A stretch of 64,000 nucleotides of DNA from assembly GCA_947471745.1 (NCBI GenBank), contig CANJKZ010000723.1:5869001-5933000 (forward strand), written 5' to 3'. The stretch's first letter is position 1, and each line of letters opens with the position of its first letter. The DNA comes from Closterium sp. Naga37s-1. Taxonomy: Eukaryota > Streptophyta > Zygnematophyceae > Desmidiales > Closteriaceae. The position numbers and the translations under genes were made by a program. The notes under the pieces are model-generated. The model made no database searches. It was given only the letters and a program-made list of their open reading frames with translations, and was not told the origin of the DNA. Below, piece after piece: positions 1 through 10,453 of this stretch.

Positions 1-736
1 CATGTACTCTGTCTCACATGAGGTCTGCCCCACCTCGTTCTGCTTCTTGCTGCGCCAGCTCAGTGCAACACCTCCAAACAGGCACACATAGCCTCCAATG
101 CTGGTGCCATCCGTCTTCACATAGTTGAAGCTAGCGTCGGTGTAGCAAGTCAGGAGCATCTCCCCCTTGCTCAAATCAGCAGCAAACCGCTGCTGCCTTT
201 GCCTCATAGCACTGTACTCCAAACCCATAGATGCTGTAGCGCTGACATAGCGGACCAACCTCTTGGCAGCTTCCAGCTGCTCATGACTAGGGCGTGAGAC
301 CACACTGGCAAGCCTCGATGTTGCAAAGGCAATGTTAGGCCGTGTGTGGTTAGCCGTATAGGTGAGTGCCCCAACCATGGAATGAAACAGCCTCTTGTCA
401 CTCTCACCCACCACCTCCTCATCAGCACAAGGCTCCACAGTGAACCCCAAAAGGCAGTGGGGTGGCTGGCTTTCTTCCATCTTGCAGCTCATGCTTCTCA
501 GCCAGCCCCTCACAATACTTCCTCTGGTGCAACCTCAGCTCTCCCTTGTCAAGGTCCCTCTCCACATGCATCCCAAGGTAATACTTCACATCTCCCATCT
601 TCGAGCACTTGAACTGCATCTCCTCCACATGCTCAATCATCGCAGACAACTCGGAGAAGAGCAGGATGTCGTCCACATACACCAGGAGCATAAGGAACTG
701 CTCCTTCTCTTGCAGCAGGGTTATGGTTTTACTCAT
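1..736 (-). mobile_element. Copia RT-RNase H fragment (cut by window edge)
   Basis: The minus strand encodes the second half of a Ty1/copia reverse transcriptase, with the YVDDILLF catalytic box, a YLGMHVERD motif and an HQRKY motif. RNase H follows toward position 1, where a W-x-SKKQ-like motif can be read. The lineage resembles element I (same HQRKY and ATPxPxG spacing) rather than the short-LTR families that dominate the window. No LTR, PBS or TSD is visible. The element is an old, broken fossil with at least a few breaks, and its left part lies outside the window. Confidence 0.8.
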
Positions 737-737
737 G

Positions 738-1150
738 GCAGTGATCTCATCAGCTGGCGCTCCACTCGCTCATCCTCTGTCCGCCTTTCCACCTGCAAGG
801 CTGAGTTGTTCGCAGGCACATTGGCAGCTCAGGAGGATCGCTGACTCTCATTTCTCCTTGATAAGCTTTGTCACTCTCAGCCCTCTGTGATGCTTTCTTG
901 TGACAGTGCGAGCATGATTCGTCTCACTGAAAATCCTATCTATTATGCCTGCAGCAAACACATAGAGGTCCGCTATTTCTTCGTATGCGAACTGGTGCAG
1001 TCTGGCTTCTTACGTCTTCGCAAGGTGGCCGCTACTGCCAACCTTGTTGACATTTTCACTAAGGCCCTCTTACGTGCGCCACACCGTTTCTACGTGCGCG
1101 AGCTTGGGCTCACGCGTCTCGCCACTTTTGGGGGTGTGCCGGTTTGCTAG
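738..1150 (+). mobile_element. Copia RNase H fragment on the opposite strand
   Basis: The plus strand carries the C-terminal RNase H domain of a Copia polyprotein. Visible motifs are SWRSTRSSSV, a KAELFAG motif, KHIEVRYFF and the terminal DIFTKAL block with the aromatic/Arg tail that ends Copia pol. It abuts the opposite-strand fragment to the left and element M to the right with no LTR of its own. It is broken, and only the last part of pol is left. Confidence 0.75.
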
Positions 1151-1167
1151 ATGTTTTGTTCTAGAGC

Positions 1168-1207
1168 TTCACCTAGACTAACAAACTAAAACAAGTATAG
1201 TGTGACA
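1168..1207 (-). repeat. partial 3' LTR of element M
   Basis: About 40 bp ending in GTGACA match the end of the LTR at 6163-6299 (shared AACAAACTA and TATAGTGTGACA). They are followed at 1208 by a purine-rich tract on the minus strand (ATGAGGGTG), the polypurine tract position. Confidence 0.7.
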
Positions 1208-2520
1208 CACCCTCATAGTCTAGGTGACGGTTGTCCTGTAGAAAGCAAGACCAAGGGTCACAGGACTAGTCAGCAAGAACAAGCAACGGTCACAAGACCA
1301 GTTCACAAGAACAAAGCAACTCTCGGGGGGGATCTCAAGATCGCCACACAGTCCGAGAACAAGCAAAGGGGCCACAAGGCCAATCCACATGCAATGGTAT
1401 AGCAGATATAAGAGATGCAAGAGTACAAGACATGCATGACAAGCATCTCTACAGGAGCAAGGGGCCACAAGGCCTGTCCACAAGCACAGATATAGAACAT
1501 ATAGTGAGATACAATAGTACAAGACAAAGCATCTCTATGCAAGCAAGTAAGGCCTCTAGGCATAAGGCCAAGTTGGGTGCAGAAACGCTGGAGGTCACTA
1601 GGTGGCAACGCCGTGGTTAAGATATTTGCAGTGTTGGCCTCAGAGACCACACATCGCACGAGTGCCTGGCCACATTGCTGCAACTCTTGCAGAAGGAAGA
1701 AGTAACAAAGAAGGATGTGCTTCGCCTTCCCAACCAGTTAGGGCTCCTCTCACAACAGGATAGCAGACCTGTTGTCGGCGAACAAGACTAGGGGAGAGCG
1801 AGGCTGCTGACCGAGGTCGGTGAGGAGGAAAGACAGCCATTAAAGCTCATGGGCGGCCACGGCCGCAGCGTACACCTCTACCTCACGGCTGGAACTAGAG
1901 GCGGACGACGCCCGAGTCGACCTCCTCAAAACAGCTCCGGTCCTAAGGCTAAAGCAGTAACCTTGTGTAGACCGCAGCGACTGTGCGTCGTCGGCCCACG
2001 ACGAGTCCGAGAAATCTATAAGTGTAACTAGCTGCCTCCCTCCAAGGACAAGTCCTATGTCTGATGTACTCACATGCTTAGTAAGAAGGTCGGAGTTTCC
2101 CAGGCACAATAAAGCATGCAAGGACGCTAAGAGGGTAAGCTAGGTCTGGGCGACCACAGGCCATTAGGTACATGAGACAACCCACCAGCTCAGGATATGG
2201 ACCACTAAACTCAAATGGCTCATCCGAAGGTGGAGCCGTGAGGCCTTGATCCACAGCAAGAGGGGTGGGCTGTACCTTGGAGAATGGGAAGCGAAACCGC
2301 ATGAGGATCTGCTCGACCATATACGAATACGTTAGTGTTATGGTGTGAGCTATCTTCTCCCTAGTGTTCTGCAGGCCAAGGTAGCGCTGCAGCTCACCAA
2401 GGTCAGTGCAAGTGTGTCTCCTCTGCGGTTCCTCCTTCACTGAGGCCAGTGTGGGTCAGTCGGGAGTGGCGAAAACCAGGTCGTCAATGTAGACCAGAAC
2501 AAAGAACGTATCGAGCCACG
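1208..2520 (-). pseudogene. RT-RNase H remnants and 3' UTR of element M
   Basis: The minus-strand segments read as the end of a Copia pol: a LQRYLGLQ motif and PLAVDQGL in RT, a P-E-LVGCLMYLM block, and RNase H traces with SSWADDAQSL and SSSREVEVYAAAVAAHEL. The stretch 1208-1420 is the 3' untranslated region. It contains the GGTC/GACC and GGCC/GGCC mini-hairpins shared with other elements (GGTCACAAGACC near 1288, GGCCACAAGGCC near 1370). This is a fossil with several breaks. Confidence 0.75.
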
Positions 2521-2629
2521 GCGGACGAACAATGACGGATCGGCAAACAACGGAAAGAAGTCAAACGCTGCAAGAGTCGTATGTAGTGTGTCGTGCCACT
2601 CACGAGGAGCCTGACGCAGTCCCTGCTAC

Positions 2630-3120
2630 TCCGCCTCTCCTGGCATCCGCTGGGACAGCACCTGCCCTTGCTGCTGTTCCTGTGGCTCCTCCTCCGCCCT
2701 CTACTGCTGCGGCTGTAGGTGCACCTCCTGCTGCAACCAGGACTCCTTCGCTACCCTCTCCTGCTGCAGCCGTAACTCATCCTCTACTCTCTCCTGCTGT
2801 GTCTGCAACTGCACCTATTGCTGCACGTGGGACGCCTGCTCTACCCTCTCCTGCTGCGGCGGTGACTCCTCCTCTACTCTCTCCTGCTGCGACTGCAACT
2901 GCAGCTGCTGCTACACTCGTGACTCCTCCTCTACTCTCTCGTGCTTCGGTGGTGACTCCTCTACGCTCTCGTGCAGCTGCGACTGAGACTACTCCTATTG
3001 CTCTTGCTACAGCTGCAGCTACTGCTTGTGCCGTGCCCTCTCAAACTTCTCACGCTCCTCCCTCACCAACCGTAGGAGACGCTGATCACGGGTCAAGAAA
3101 TATACAATGCGCGGTCTAGG
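2630..3120 (-). repeat. 33-bp-period linker repeat of element M
   Basis: A tandem array with core CTCTCCTGCTG recurring about every 33 bp on the plus strand. On the coding (minus) strand it gives 11-residue Gln/Glu/Arg-rich units (QQERVEEE-like) between integrase and RT. Element A has the same array at 31540-31830. The plus strand also reads as an open Ala/Pro frame, which is a by-product of the repeat. Confidence 0.7.
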
Positions 3121-4552
3121 CGGCTTAGTGCCAATGCCTCTAGCTCCAGCACCCCCAGAACCAGCACCTCCACCACCGACACCTGACGCGGGGCGAGGCC
3201 GCCGACTCGATGCCGCCGTGTCCTCCACGGGAGTGACATCCACGCCCACAACCCCTGCACCCCCAGAGCCGACACCACCAGTTCCTGCAGCCCCAGTACC
3301 CTCACCCTCCGCAACTGCAATTCCCGCACCCCTAGACACGACAGGGACTGGACGTTGCGGGGGGGACGACTGCGGAGTGACGTGTGACACACCTGACGGG
3401 GCAGGACGCGAAGGGGGGGGGGGGACTACTGAGGCGACTGGGGGGGGCTCAAGGGTGAGGAACAGTGGGGGGGAAAGACCTCAGTACCTCGGCGGGGGCG
3501 ACTCCTGTAGTAACACACAGACTCATCAAACGTGACGTCCTGGGAACTGAAGAACTCGTAGGTGAGTGGGTCGTAGAACACCCAGCCGGCGGCGTCCAAA
3601 GGGAAGCCAAGAAAGACGCAAGCATGAGTGCGCGGAGACAACTTGTTCACGCCAAGGGTGCGAACGAGAGCCAGAGAATCCCAGACGCGGAAGTCAGCTG
3701 CTACGCCCAGAGAACATGTACAGAGGAAGACCGGTATCACCAGTGGACGTGCGTCACTCAGCCACAGGTTCAGCTAGTGCGCGACGTAGCAGACTACTTG
3801 AGTCCACAGGAACTGGGGGGAACCGGCATGACATATAGAGGTCCAGGCAACCTCCATGACAAGGCCGATGCGTCGCTCGGCTACCTTGTTCTGCTGCGGA
3901 CAGTTTGGTAGCGTGTAAGATTGGATGATCCCCCGACCCTGTCAGAACGTCTCTAGGCGAGTGAAAGAAAACTCACCACCACGGTGCAAGTGTAGGCGGA
4001 GCCCATTCAGGCCCTGGGTGCCACCCCACACTAGTAGCCACAGCTCGAGGACGGTAGGCACGTCGGCCTTCCGTTGCAAGGGGAAAACCGTGGTGTAGCG
4101 AGAGTAGTCGTCCACCACAATCAGGAAGAAGCACTCCTGACGTGGGCCAAGGACCAGGGAGGGGCCCCAGACGTCCAAGTGCAGGGTCTAGAAGGGAGCC
4201 GTGGTGGGGGGAACGAGGAGGAGTGAGGGGCAGCGCGCTGCCGACCCTCGACGCAAGGAGTGCACGGTGGCGCAGGTGAGCGAAAAAGCAGGGCAAGCAA
4301 CTGTGGGATACCTGAGACCAGACGGTGATGTACCATCCTACGGAGACGTGAGAACGACGGGTGACCTAGACGGTGGTGCCAGAGTACCGACGGGTGGGTG
4401 ACTACACCTAGGTTGTGGAGGTGACTGACATCCACCAGGTTCTCGGAGAACGAAGGGGTGTAGTAACTTGTCAGTAACCCAGAAGGAGCCGCTGGACACG
4501 GGAGAGTCATGGTGTTGTGGGCAACGATAGGTCCCACGGAGGGGTTAGCCAA
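3019..4552 (-). pseudogene. integrase region of element M
   Basis: The minus-strand remnants match a Copia integrase. A GAG-pre-integrase segment has LWHHRLGHPSFSRL and CTPCVEGRQRAAPHSSSFP. It is followed by LDVWGPS-like and FFLIVVDDYSR motifs and a LRLHLHRGGEF block. The C-terminal part has CVFLGFPLDAAGWVFYDP and a VTFDESVCYYR motif before a Gly/Ala/Pro-rich linker. It is the same family as the integrase of element A and is broken in several places. Confidence 0.8.
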
Positions 4553-5137
4553 GGCGATAGTGAGTGTGCAATGGCGTGAGGCCAGTACAGCACGAAAGGA
4601 ATAGTTGGACGCTCCAGAGTCTAGGGTGAAGGATGTGCAGGCTGTGAGGTTGCGCCCGAGCTAGCGACAAAGGCTGGTACTGGAGTAGTGGTAGCTGCAG
4701 CTCCTACACAATGACTCATGTAGCCGAGATAGGTCCTAAACCAGGTAGGTGAGACTCAGCTGGTTCAGCAATGCGCTGGCAAAGACGCGTGGGCCAGTGC
4801 GGTGTTAAGACGTGAGGACCAAAATGCTCACGGTGGAGGTGGTCGAGGCGACGGTTGCAACGGGATGCAGAGTGGTCAGGACTCCAGCAGGTGGTATCAG
4901 CACCTAGGCCAGTCAGGATTCAGTACCGGCAGGGACCGACGTCGTGCCCACTGCTGGCTAAGCCGCTACTGCGGCCGGTACTCCTATGACCCTCAGGTCC
5001 CCACTACCGGGAGTGTTGTAGCTGCTATCGCTGTGGCTGACCCTGCTGTTGCAGCAAAACTCTAGCACACGCCATGGTAGGCACTAGAGACGGCCGAGCA
5101 CAGTGAGGAGCGGATAGGAGCGGTTGCTGGCTACAGC

Positions 5138-6150
5138 ATATGCTGCTGCCGGTTTTGCTGGGGGCAGCCTATGCCGCTCCTGGTGCTACTGGGGGTAGAC
5201 AATGCTGCTGCTGGTTCCGCTGGGGGCAGCCTATGCTACTGCTGGTTCTGGCGGCAGTCCAAGCTGCTGCTAGTTCTGGTAGGTGTAGAGCGGTGGGGAG
5301 CGGTTTAGGGCGGTTCTGGGCGGTTCTGGGCGATTCTGGATGGTTCTGGATGGTTTTGGCCGGTTATGGGCGGCCCTGGGCGGTTCTGGGCGGTTCTGGG
5401 CGGTCCGGGTACAGATTGGGGCGGCGAGCCCGGGGTGGGGTGGGACATGTGGGGCTTCTGGCGCGTTTGTAGTAGCTGCTGGCACTACTGAGGCGTTCCT
5501 AATAGTTGTTGGCGCTGCTAGCACGGCTCTAGCGGCTGCTGGTGCTGCTGGGGTGTTTCTAGCGGCTAGTTTCAGGTGGGGCTGTGGGCATAGGGTGCGG
5601 GGAGGCGACGGGATGGGGACGGGGGGAGACGGGGACGTGAACCCGAGGGCGACGGGGACGCGATGTGGAGGGCGATGAGGACGCAACGGGGAGGGGCTGG
5701 GAGGTGACGGGGGTGCGGCGCGGAGGGCGATGGGGACGCGACGCGGATGGCGACGGGGACGCGATGGGGAGGGAACGAGAGGCTACGGGGACGCGACGTG
5801 GACGGGACGGGAGGTGACGGGAATGCGACAGGAAGGGGACGTGGAGTGACGGGGTCGCGACGGGGAGGGGACGGGGGGTAACGGGGGCGGCGACGCGAAG
5901 GGCGACGCGGGACGCGACGGGGAGGGGACGGGGTGCGACGGCGGCGTGATTTGACAGGCCCACGGGGGCCGTTCTAGGTCGTGAAGGGGGGGGGGGGCGT
6001 GGGGGTCCCTTCCTAGCGCAATCTAGCGGGCCCGCGGGAACCGTTCTAGGTTGTGACGGGTGACAGGCGAGGCTAGCGGGCTGACGGGATCGACGGGAGG
6101 GCGCTACGGGATAGGTCAGGGTACGGGGCGGTGGGCCCATAGGAGCTTAT
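5138..6150 (-). repeat. GC-rich tandem-repeat leader of element M
   Basis: This non-coding leader lies between PBS and gag. Three blocks are visible: units of about 30 bp around GCTGCTGGTTCTG...GGGGGCAGCC (5138-5290), a 10-bp array with core GCGGTTCTGG (about eleven units, 5300-5410), and G-rich GACGGGGACGCGA-type repeats (5590-6110). Element A has matching blocks at 34214-34520 and 34596-34710. Confidence 0.7.
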
Positions 6151-6162
6151 CGCTCTATACCA

Positions 6163-6299
6163 TGTCAAAGTAACAACTAGTGAATGAATGAGTAGAAACA
6201 AGCACTATAAGGGAGCATATAGCAAACTATACCCTCTACAGCATAACTCAGTGTAACACCTAGACTAAACTAACAAACTATAAAAATTATAGTGTGACA
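6163..6299 (-). repeat. 5' LTR of element M
   Basis: A 137-bp LTR written TGTCAAAG...GTGTGACA on the plus strand. The minus-strand PBS TGGTATAGAGC lies immediately to its left, which sets it as the 5' LTR of a minus-strand element. The right flank is GTAGC. Confidence 0.85.
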
Positions 6300-6338
6300 G
6301 TAGCGCCTCTGGGGCCTGCGCTACGAACACTAGCATCC

Positions 6339-7511
6339 TCAGGGTCTGCAGCAACCTGTGAAGGAAGTGCTGACGACTGCTGCAATGACTGTGAGGAGGA
6401 CTGCGGAGCAGGGGACGGGACCTAAGGGGCTACCGAGGTGGGGGGGGGTAGTGTGTGACACACTTGACAGGGCTGGACCAGGAGGGGGAGGCTGTACTGG
6501 AGGAGCAGGAGGGAGGGTGGGAGTCAGGAAGAGAGGGGGAGGAGGAACCAGAAGACCTCGACAGGGGACTGACTCATCGACACGGACGTTGCAAGAGTCA
6601 AAGAACCGGTGAAGGGGAGGGTGGTAAAAGGTGAAGTCAGAGGAGTCCTCCAGGAAACCAAGGAAGACACAGGGAATGGCCCGAGGCGATATCTTGTCCT
6701 CGGAGGTGTCGCGAACAAGCGTCAAGCAGCCCCAGACACAAAAACGCGACGCAACACAAGGGGACCCAGTCCAAAGACTGGTCAGTGAAACCCCTGGCCA
6801 GGAGACACGTGACCAGAGGTTCAGCTGGTGACCGGCGTACCAAACCGTGTAGGGCGACAGAAAATGGGGCGCACAGGCGTGGATCATGGAGGTGCGTGCA
6901 ATCTCCATGACCAAGCCTATGCGGCGCTAAGCAACCCCATTCTGCTGTGGGGACTCCGGAAGCGTCCAGGATTAGAGAATGTCTTGCTCGCGACAGAATT
7001 CGGCAAGAATGCCAAAGCGAAACTCACCCCCATGGTCGGAGTGAATACAACTGACACGACAGTGATGAGTACCCTCTGTGGTGAGCAACCACCGGATCAG
7101 CAAAGAAGTCACGTCGGACTTCTTCGCCAAAGGGAAATCGACGGTCTAGGGAGAGTAGTCATTGACGACCACCAGAAAGAAACTCTCTCGCTCAGGACCA
7201 GGGCGAGAGGCGGGGCCCCAGACGTCCAAGTGGAACGACTCAAAGGGCTCAGTGGGGTGACGAAGACAGGAGGAGTGAGGGGTGGCGCACAGCCGACCCT
7301 CGACATAAGGACCGCAAGGTGGTGCAGGCGAAGGCAGCAGCGACGGCAAGACTCGCGGGAGGCTTAAGACAAGGCGCTGACTAGACATAGTGCGAAGGCG
7401 GCGAAGAGACAGGTGACCAAGACGGTGGTGCCACAAAATGGTGAGGTGGGCAAGTGACCGACACGAGCAAGAAGCAGCAATTGGACCAAACGCCGTAAGC
7501 CGACCAGACAC
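6339..7511 (-). pseudogene. integrase remnants of element L
   Basis: The first part (7109-7511) shows LWHHRLGHLSLRRL, CGPYVEGRLCATPHSS, LDVWGPASRPGPE and a FFLVVVNDYS motif. The second part (6339-6914) shows MVMEIARTSMIHACAPHF, HQLNLWSRVSW, a DKISPRAIPCVFLGF block and a VDESVP motif. These are the zinc-binding, catalytic-core and C-terminal regions of a Copia integrase. It is a broken fossil. Confidence 0.8.
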
Positions 7512-7749
7512 AGCTACCTAGTGGGACGCTGGGACCTGACGAGGGGCAGTAACAGGGGTCGGAGGCAGCTGCTGGTGCTGCTGCTGCCTCTCTCAGGGGC
7601 CAGTGTGAAGCGTGTAGAGAACAGAACCCGGATCCTTGCGAAAGATGGCCAGGGGGGCGTACGTGTCACTGTCCATACAGGTCCCAGAGTCCCCAGAAGG
7701 ATCAAACCAAACACCAACGTGCCGACTCACGAGCGGTCGTACACCCACC

Positions 7750-8265
7750 AAGTTCCTAGAGAACGAGGGGATGTGGAGGCGGGGGCGACACGCGGGTCCC
7801 GCAGGGGCGTCGCGACGAGGCGGGGGGCGACGCGCGGGTCCCGCAGGGGCGTCGCGACGAGGCAGGGGCGACGCGTCGCGACGAGGCAGAGGCAGAGCGA
7901 CGCGTCGCGGGGTCCAGGGGCCGCGCCGCGGGGTCTAGGGGCAGCTGCGCGGGTGCAGGGCAGGGACGGCTGCTCCAAGGGCCAGGGGCGGCTGCTGCAG
8001 GGGCGGCTGGTCCAGGGGCCATGGGCGGCTGTTGCACGAGCGGCTGCTCCAAGGGCCAGGGGCGGGTGCTGCAGTGGCGGCTGCTCCAGGGGCCAGGGGC
8101 GCGGGTAGGCAGGCGCTCAAGGGCGCGGGTAGGCAGGCGCTCGAGGGCGCGGGTAGTCAGGCGCAAGGCACGTGACAGGGCAGGCAGGCACGACATTGCG
8201 ATTCGGGCAGGGCAGAAAAAAAAGTTTGTGGTGGGCCCTAAAAAAAACCGGTCCCACTAGGGAAC
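7750..8265 (-). repeat. GC-rich tandem-repeat leader of element L
   Basis: Repeats of about 50 bp with core GCGGGTCCCGCAGGGGCGTC (7790-7860) are followed by GGGCGGCTGCTCCAGGGGCC-type units (7960-8100) and GCGCGGGTAGGCAGGCGCTC-type units (8100-8160). Several frames stay open across the repeats on both strands. I regard them as by-products of composition. Confidence 0.65.
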
Positions 8266-8279
8266 CTGCTCTGAAACCA

Positions 8280-8411
8280 TGTAAGAATGACAGAACAAGG
8301 AATGACTGAACTAGCAAGGAGATGGGTACAAGTAAGACAACCTAGCAGTGTTGTACCCCATATAGTCTACCCCACTACAGCCTACACAGACTATGTCATA
8401 TATGTTTGACA
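8280..8411 (-). repeat. 5' LTR of element L
   Basis: A 132-bp LTR, TGTAAGAATG...GTTTGACA on the plus strand, with the PBS complement GCTCTGAAACCA directly to its left. The next five bases to the right, CGCGA, are the expected TSD copy. The partner copy is not in the window. Confidence 0.85.
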
Positions 8412-9894
8412 CGCGAAGTCTGTCAGTGAGCTGACCTGGTGGGTGACGGCAGTCGCAGCGGAGGCCACTGCGAGTACCTTTCTGGATGAGGTAGGGGCAG
8501 GGTGGGTGGGCGTCACCACGCGACAGCTGACGCAGTCCTGACCCATGCCGCTGAACCTGCTGCTACCCCTGCTGCTGCTGTGGGTGCTGCTGCTGCTGAG
8601 CCAGGTACCAGGCCGCCACCCTAGCACCTGCAGCTGGCAGCCCTGCAGGTGCCCAACAAACCCGAGCATCACCTCCACCTGATGCAGCAGGGGAGCCACT
8701 AGAAGCTGCACGAGGCGCTCCACCAACACCTGCACTTCCGCCACCACCACTCGCCACGCCACCTCCGTCGCCTCCGCCCGCACCCTGACCATCCCTCCTC
8801 CCACTCCTACCCCTAGACTGTGCAGAATTCGTGACAGGAGCCCCGGTCTCGTCAGTAGTGGTAGTGGCGAGGGAGGTAGTAAAGGTGGGCAGCTGTGGGA
8901 CAGTGGGCGGGGCACAGCGCGAGAGGCGGAGGCTACAAGCGGAGGCTGCTCTCGATATCCTTGAGTGCAGACTCAAGGACCTTAACAGTGAGCTCGCTAG
9001 GGTGCTTCAGAAGAAGCCTTGCGCTTTTGGATCAACTCGTAATTTGATATTACATCGCGAACTGTGGCAAGGCGGTCAGGGAGGCTAGTGACAATAAAAT
9101 CCAGCGAACGCATGTGAGCGATCAAGCTGGCAGAACGCTCAAACGAAGCGAGGTCAGAAAACAGGAACAGGAGGAACAGGCGGCTGAGAGAGACAGTGGT
9201 GGGAGTGGAGTAGCGGGCCTTGATCGCAGTCAGGAACTCGCTAGTAGTGTGAACCTGGGTGAAGTGGGTCTCCTCAGACTTAGAAAGGAGGCTGCTGAGG
9301 GCGATGCAGGCCGCGGCGTTGTGCGACTTCCAGGCTGTCAGGGCAGCGCGCTGACGTGCAAAATGCTCTTTGTCCGTAGTGGTGGGGTCAGCGCCTAGGG
9401 GTTCAGGAGCAGAGGGCGCAAGAAGGTCACCGAAGGCGTGCGCACAGAGGGAGTTGTCAGCCTGACACTGACTCTCTAGCAGGCGCTGCGCACGGAGGAG
9501 CCAGATAGAGAACTCCAGCGGCCTACCCTCGGCATCAGAGCGTAGGACCCTAGGCGTCGACATAGCTAATGGGGAGGGGAGGGAGCTACTGCTGCCACGT
9601 CTTAGTTTGGCGGAGGAAAACGTAGCTGATGGGGACGAGCAGGGCGCGACACGACGGGACGGGTAGGGCGCGACGCGACGGGCAGGGAGGCGCGATTTGC
9701 ACGAGGGGACGGGACGGCACGGGCGCGACGCGACAGGATGGGCAGGGCGTGGCGCGACGGGCAGGGAGGACGCGAGGGGACGGGACGGGACGGGCGCGAT
9801 GCGGATGGGACGGGCAAGGCACGACGCGACGGACAGGGAGGCGCGACGGGTGTGAGGGGACGGGACGGGCAGGGTGCGTCGCAACGGGCAGGGA
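8412..9894 (-). mobile_element. Copia element K: gag and first part of leader
   Basis: Minus-strand gag of a short-LTR Copia element. The coding start is near 9562 (MSTPRVLRSDAEGRP). A capsid-like domain follows with DKEHFARQRAALTAW, ALSSLLSKSEETHF and LTAIKARYSTPTTVSLSRLF. A Gly/Ala/Arg-rich tail and the start of a zinc knuckle with the unusual first spacing (C, 13 residues, C) lie at about 8412-8520. Element L interrupts it at 8411 and element F at 9895. The same leader repeats resume at 50477-50525 and 57001-57290, so K is probably the outermost element of the nest. Broken; old. Confidence 0.75.
9590..9894 (-). repeat. leader repeat of element K, left segment
   Basis: Degenerate G-rich tandem sequence (GGGACGGGACGGGC, GGCGCGACGGG) lies upstream of K gag. 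It matches 50477-50520 and 57001-57240 in motif and composition. That match is the basis for treating the three blocks as one leader split by F and J. Confidence 0.65.
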
Positions 9895-10348
9895 TGTTGG
9901 AATAACCAAAAGGTTATTATAACATTCCCGAAGGTTTCTACCAACGCGTCATCCCATAACGGAACAACGCGCAGTACCAGTACCGCAATAGCTCATATAG
10001 AGCATGCGGAAGATCGAGAGTCGCCTGCAGGTCAGCAGTCATGGACAGTCAACGGTCGCGACCCTTGACCGTCCAGTAACCGCACTCAGTAGGTATGCGC
10101 TGCAACACGGTAACTGTCGAGAATTGCAATAGTCGTGGTTAATGTAGCATTGCAATACAGTGAATAAGGGAATGTACCCCTCAGGGTACATGGTTAGCTA
10201 GTTTGCTATTTATACCCTTGTACATCTATCTTGTAATCATCTTGTTCTTTTTCAACTATTAATCAACAAGGTCACTTCCAAAGACTTCATTGTCTTCTCT
10301 TAAACTTAGCAAACTTATTCTATCCACTTCGATCCTTTGGTTACATCA
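9895..10348 (+). repeat. 5' LTR of element F
   Basis: A 454-bp LTR with TGTTGGAATA at the start and GGTTACATCA at the end, followed by GCA and a PBS-like TGGTATGAGAGC. A TATTTATACCC stretch near 10208 could serve as its TATA box. The right-hand 240 bp or so recur at 50235-50476. Confidence 0.85.
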
Positions 10349-10453
10349 GCATGGTATGAGAGCTAAAGTAGATTATAAGGCCTGCCATGTTTTTGTTCTT
10401 CATAGAACAAACTCTTTATAAAATCACTCATTCCATTATAAACCTGCATCACT

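Larger units (their letters stand above)
1168..6299 (-). mobile_element. Copia element M (short-LTR family, same family as A)
   Basis: A minus-strand Ty1/copia element. Reading from its 5' end (right) it has an LTR at 6163-6299, a PBS at about 6152-6162 (TGGTATAGAGC on the minus strand), a GC-rich repeat leader, a poorly recognisable gag/protease stretch (4553-5100), integrase (3426-4552), a Glu/Gln-rich repeated linker (2630-3120), RT and RNase H remnants (1303-2520), a 3' untranslated block and a partial 3' LTR. LTR sequence and PBS resemble element A. It sits in element L: the right flank is L, and the left end abuts foreign sequence, so no TSD can be tested. The coding parts are heavily broken (roughly ten or more breaks), so it is old. 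Confidence 0.85.
6300..8411 (-). mobile_element. Copia element L, 5' portion
   Basis: A minus-strand Copia element inserted in the gag region of K (outer flank CGCGA at 8412-8416) and itself interrupted by M at 6299. Parts visible: 5' LTR 8280-8411, PBS (TGGTTTCAGAGCAGG on the minus strand, about 8265-8279), repeat leader, a short protease/integrase junction, the GAG-pre-integrase and core integrase (7109-7511), and the integrase C-terminal half (6339-6914). RT and RNase H are not present in the window. Its LTR and PBS resemble those of B. It is broken, with several breaks. Confidence 0.8.
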
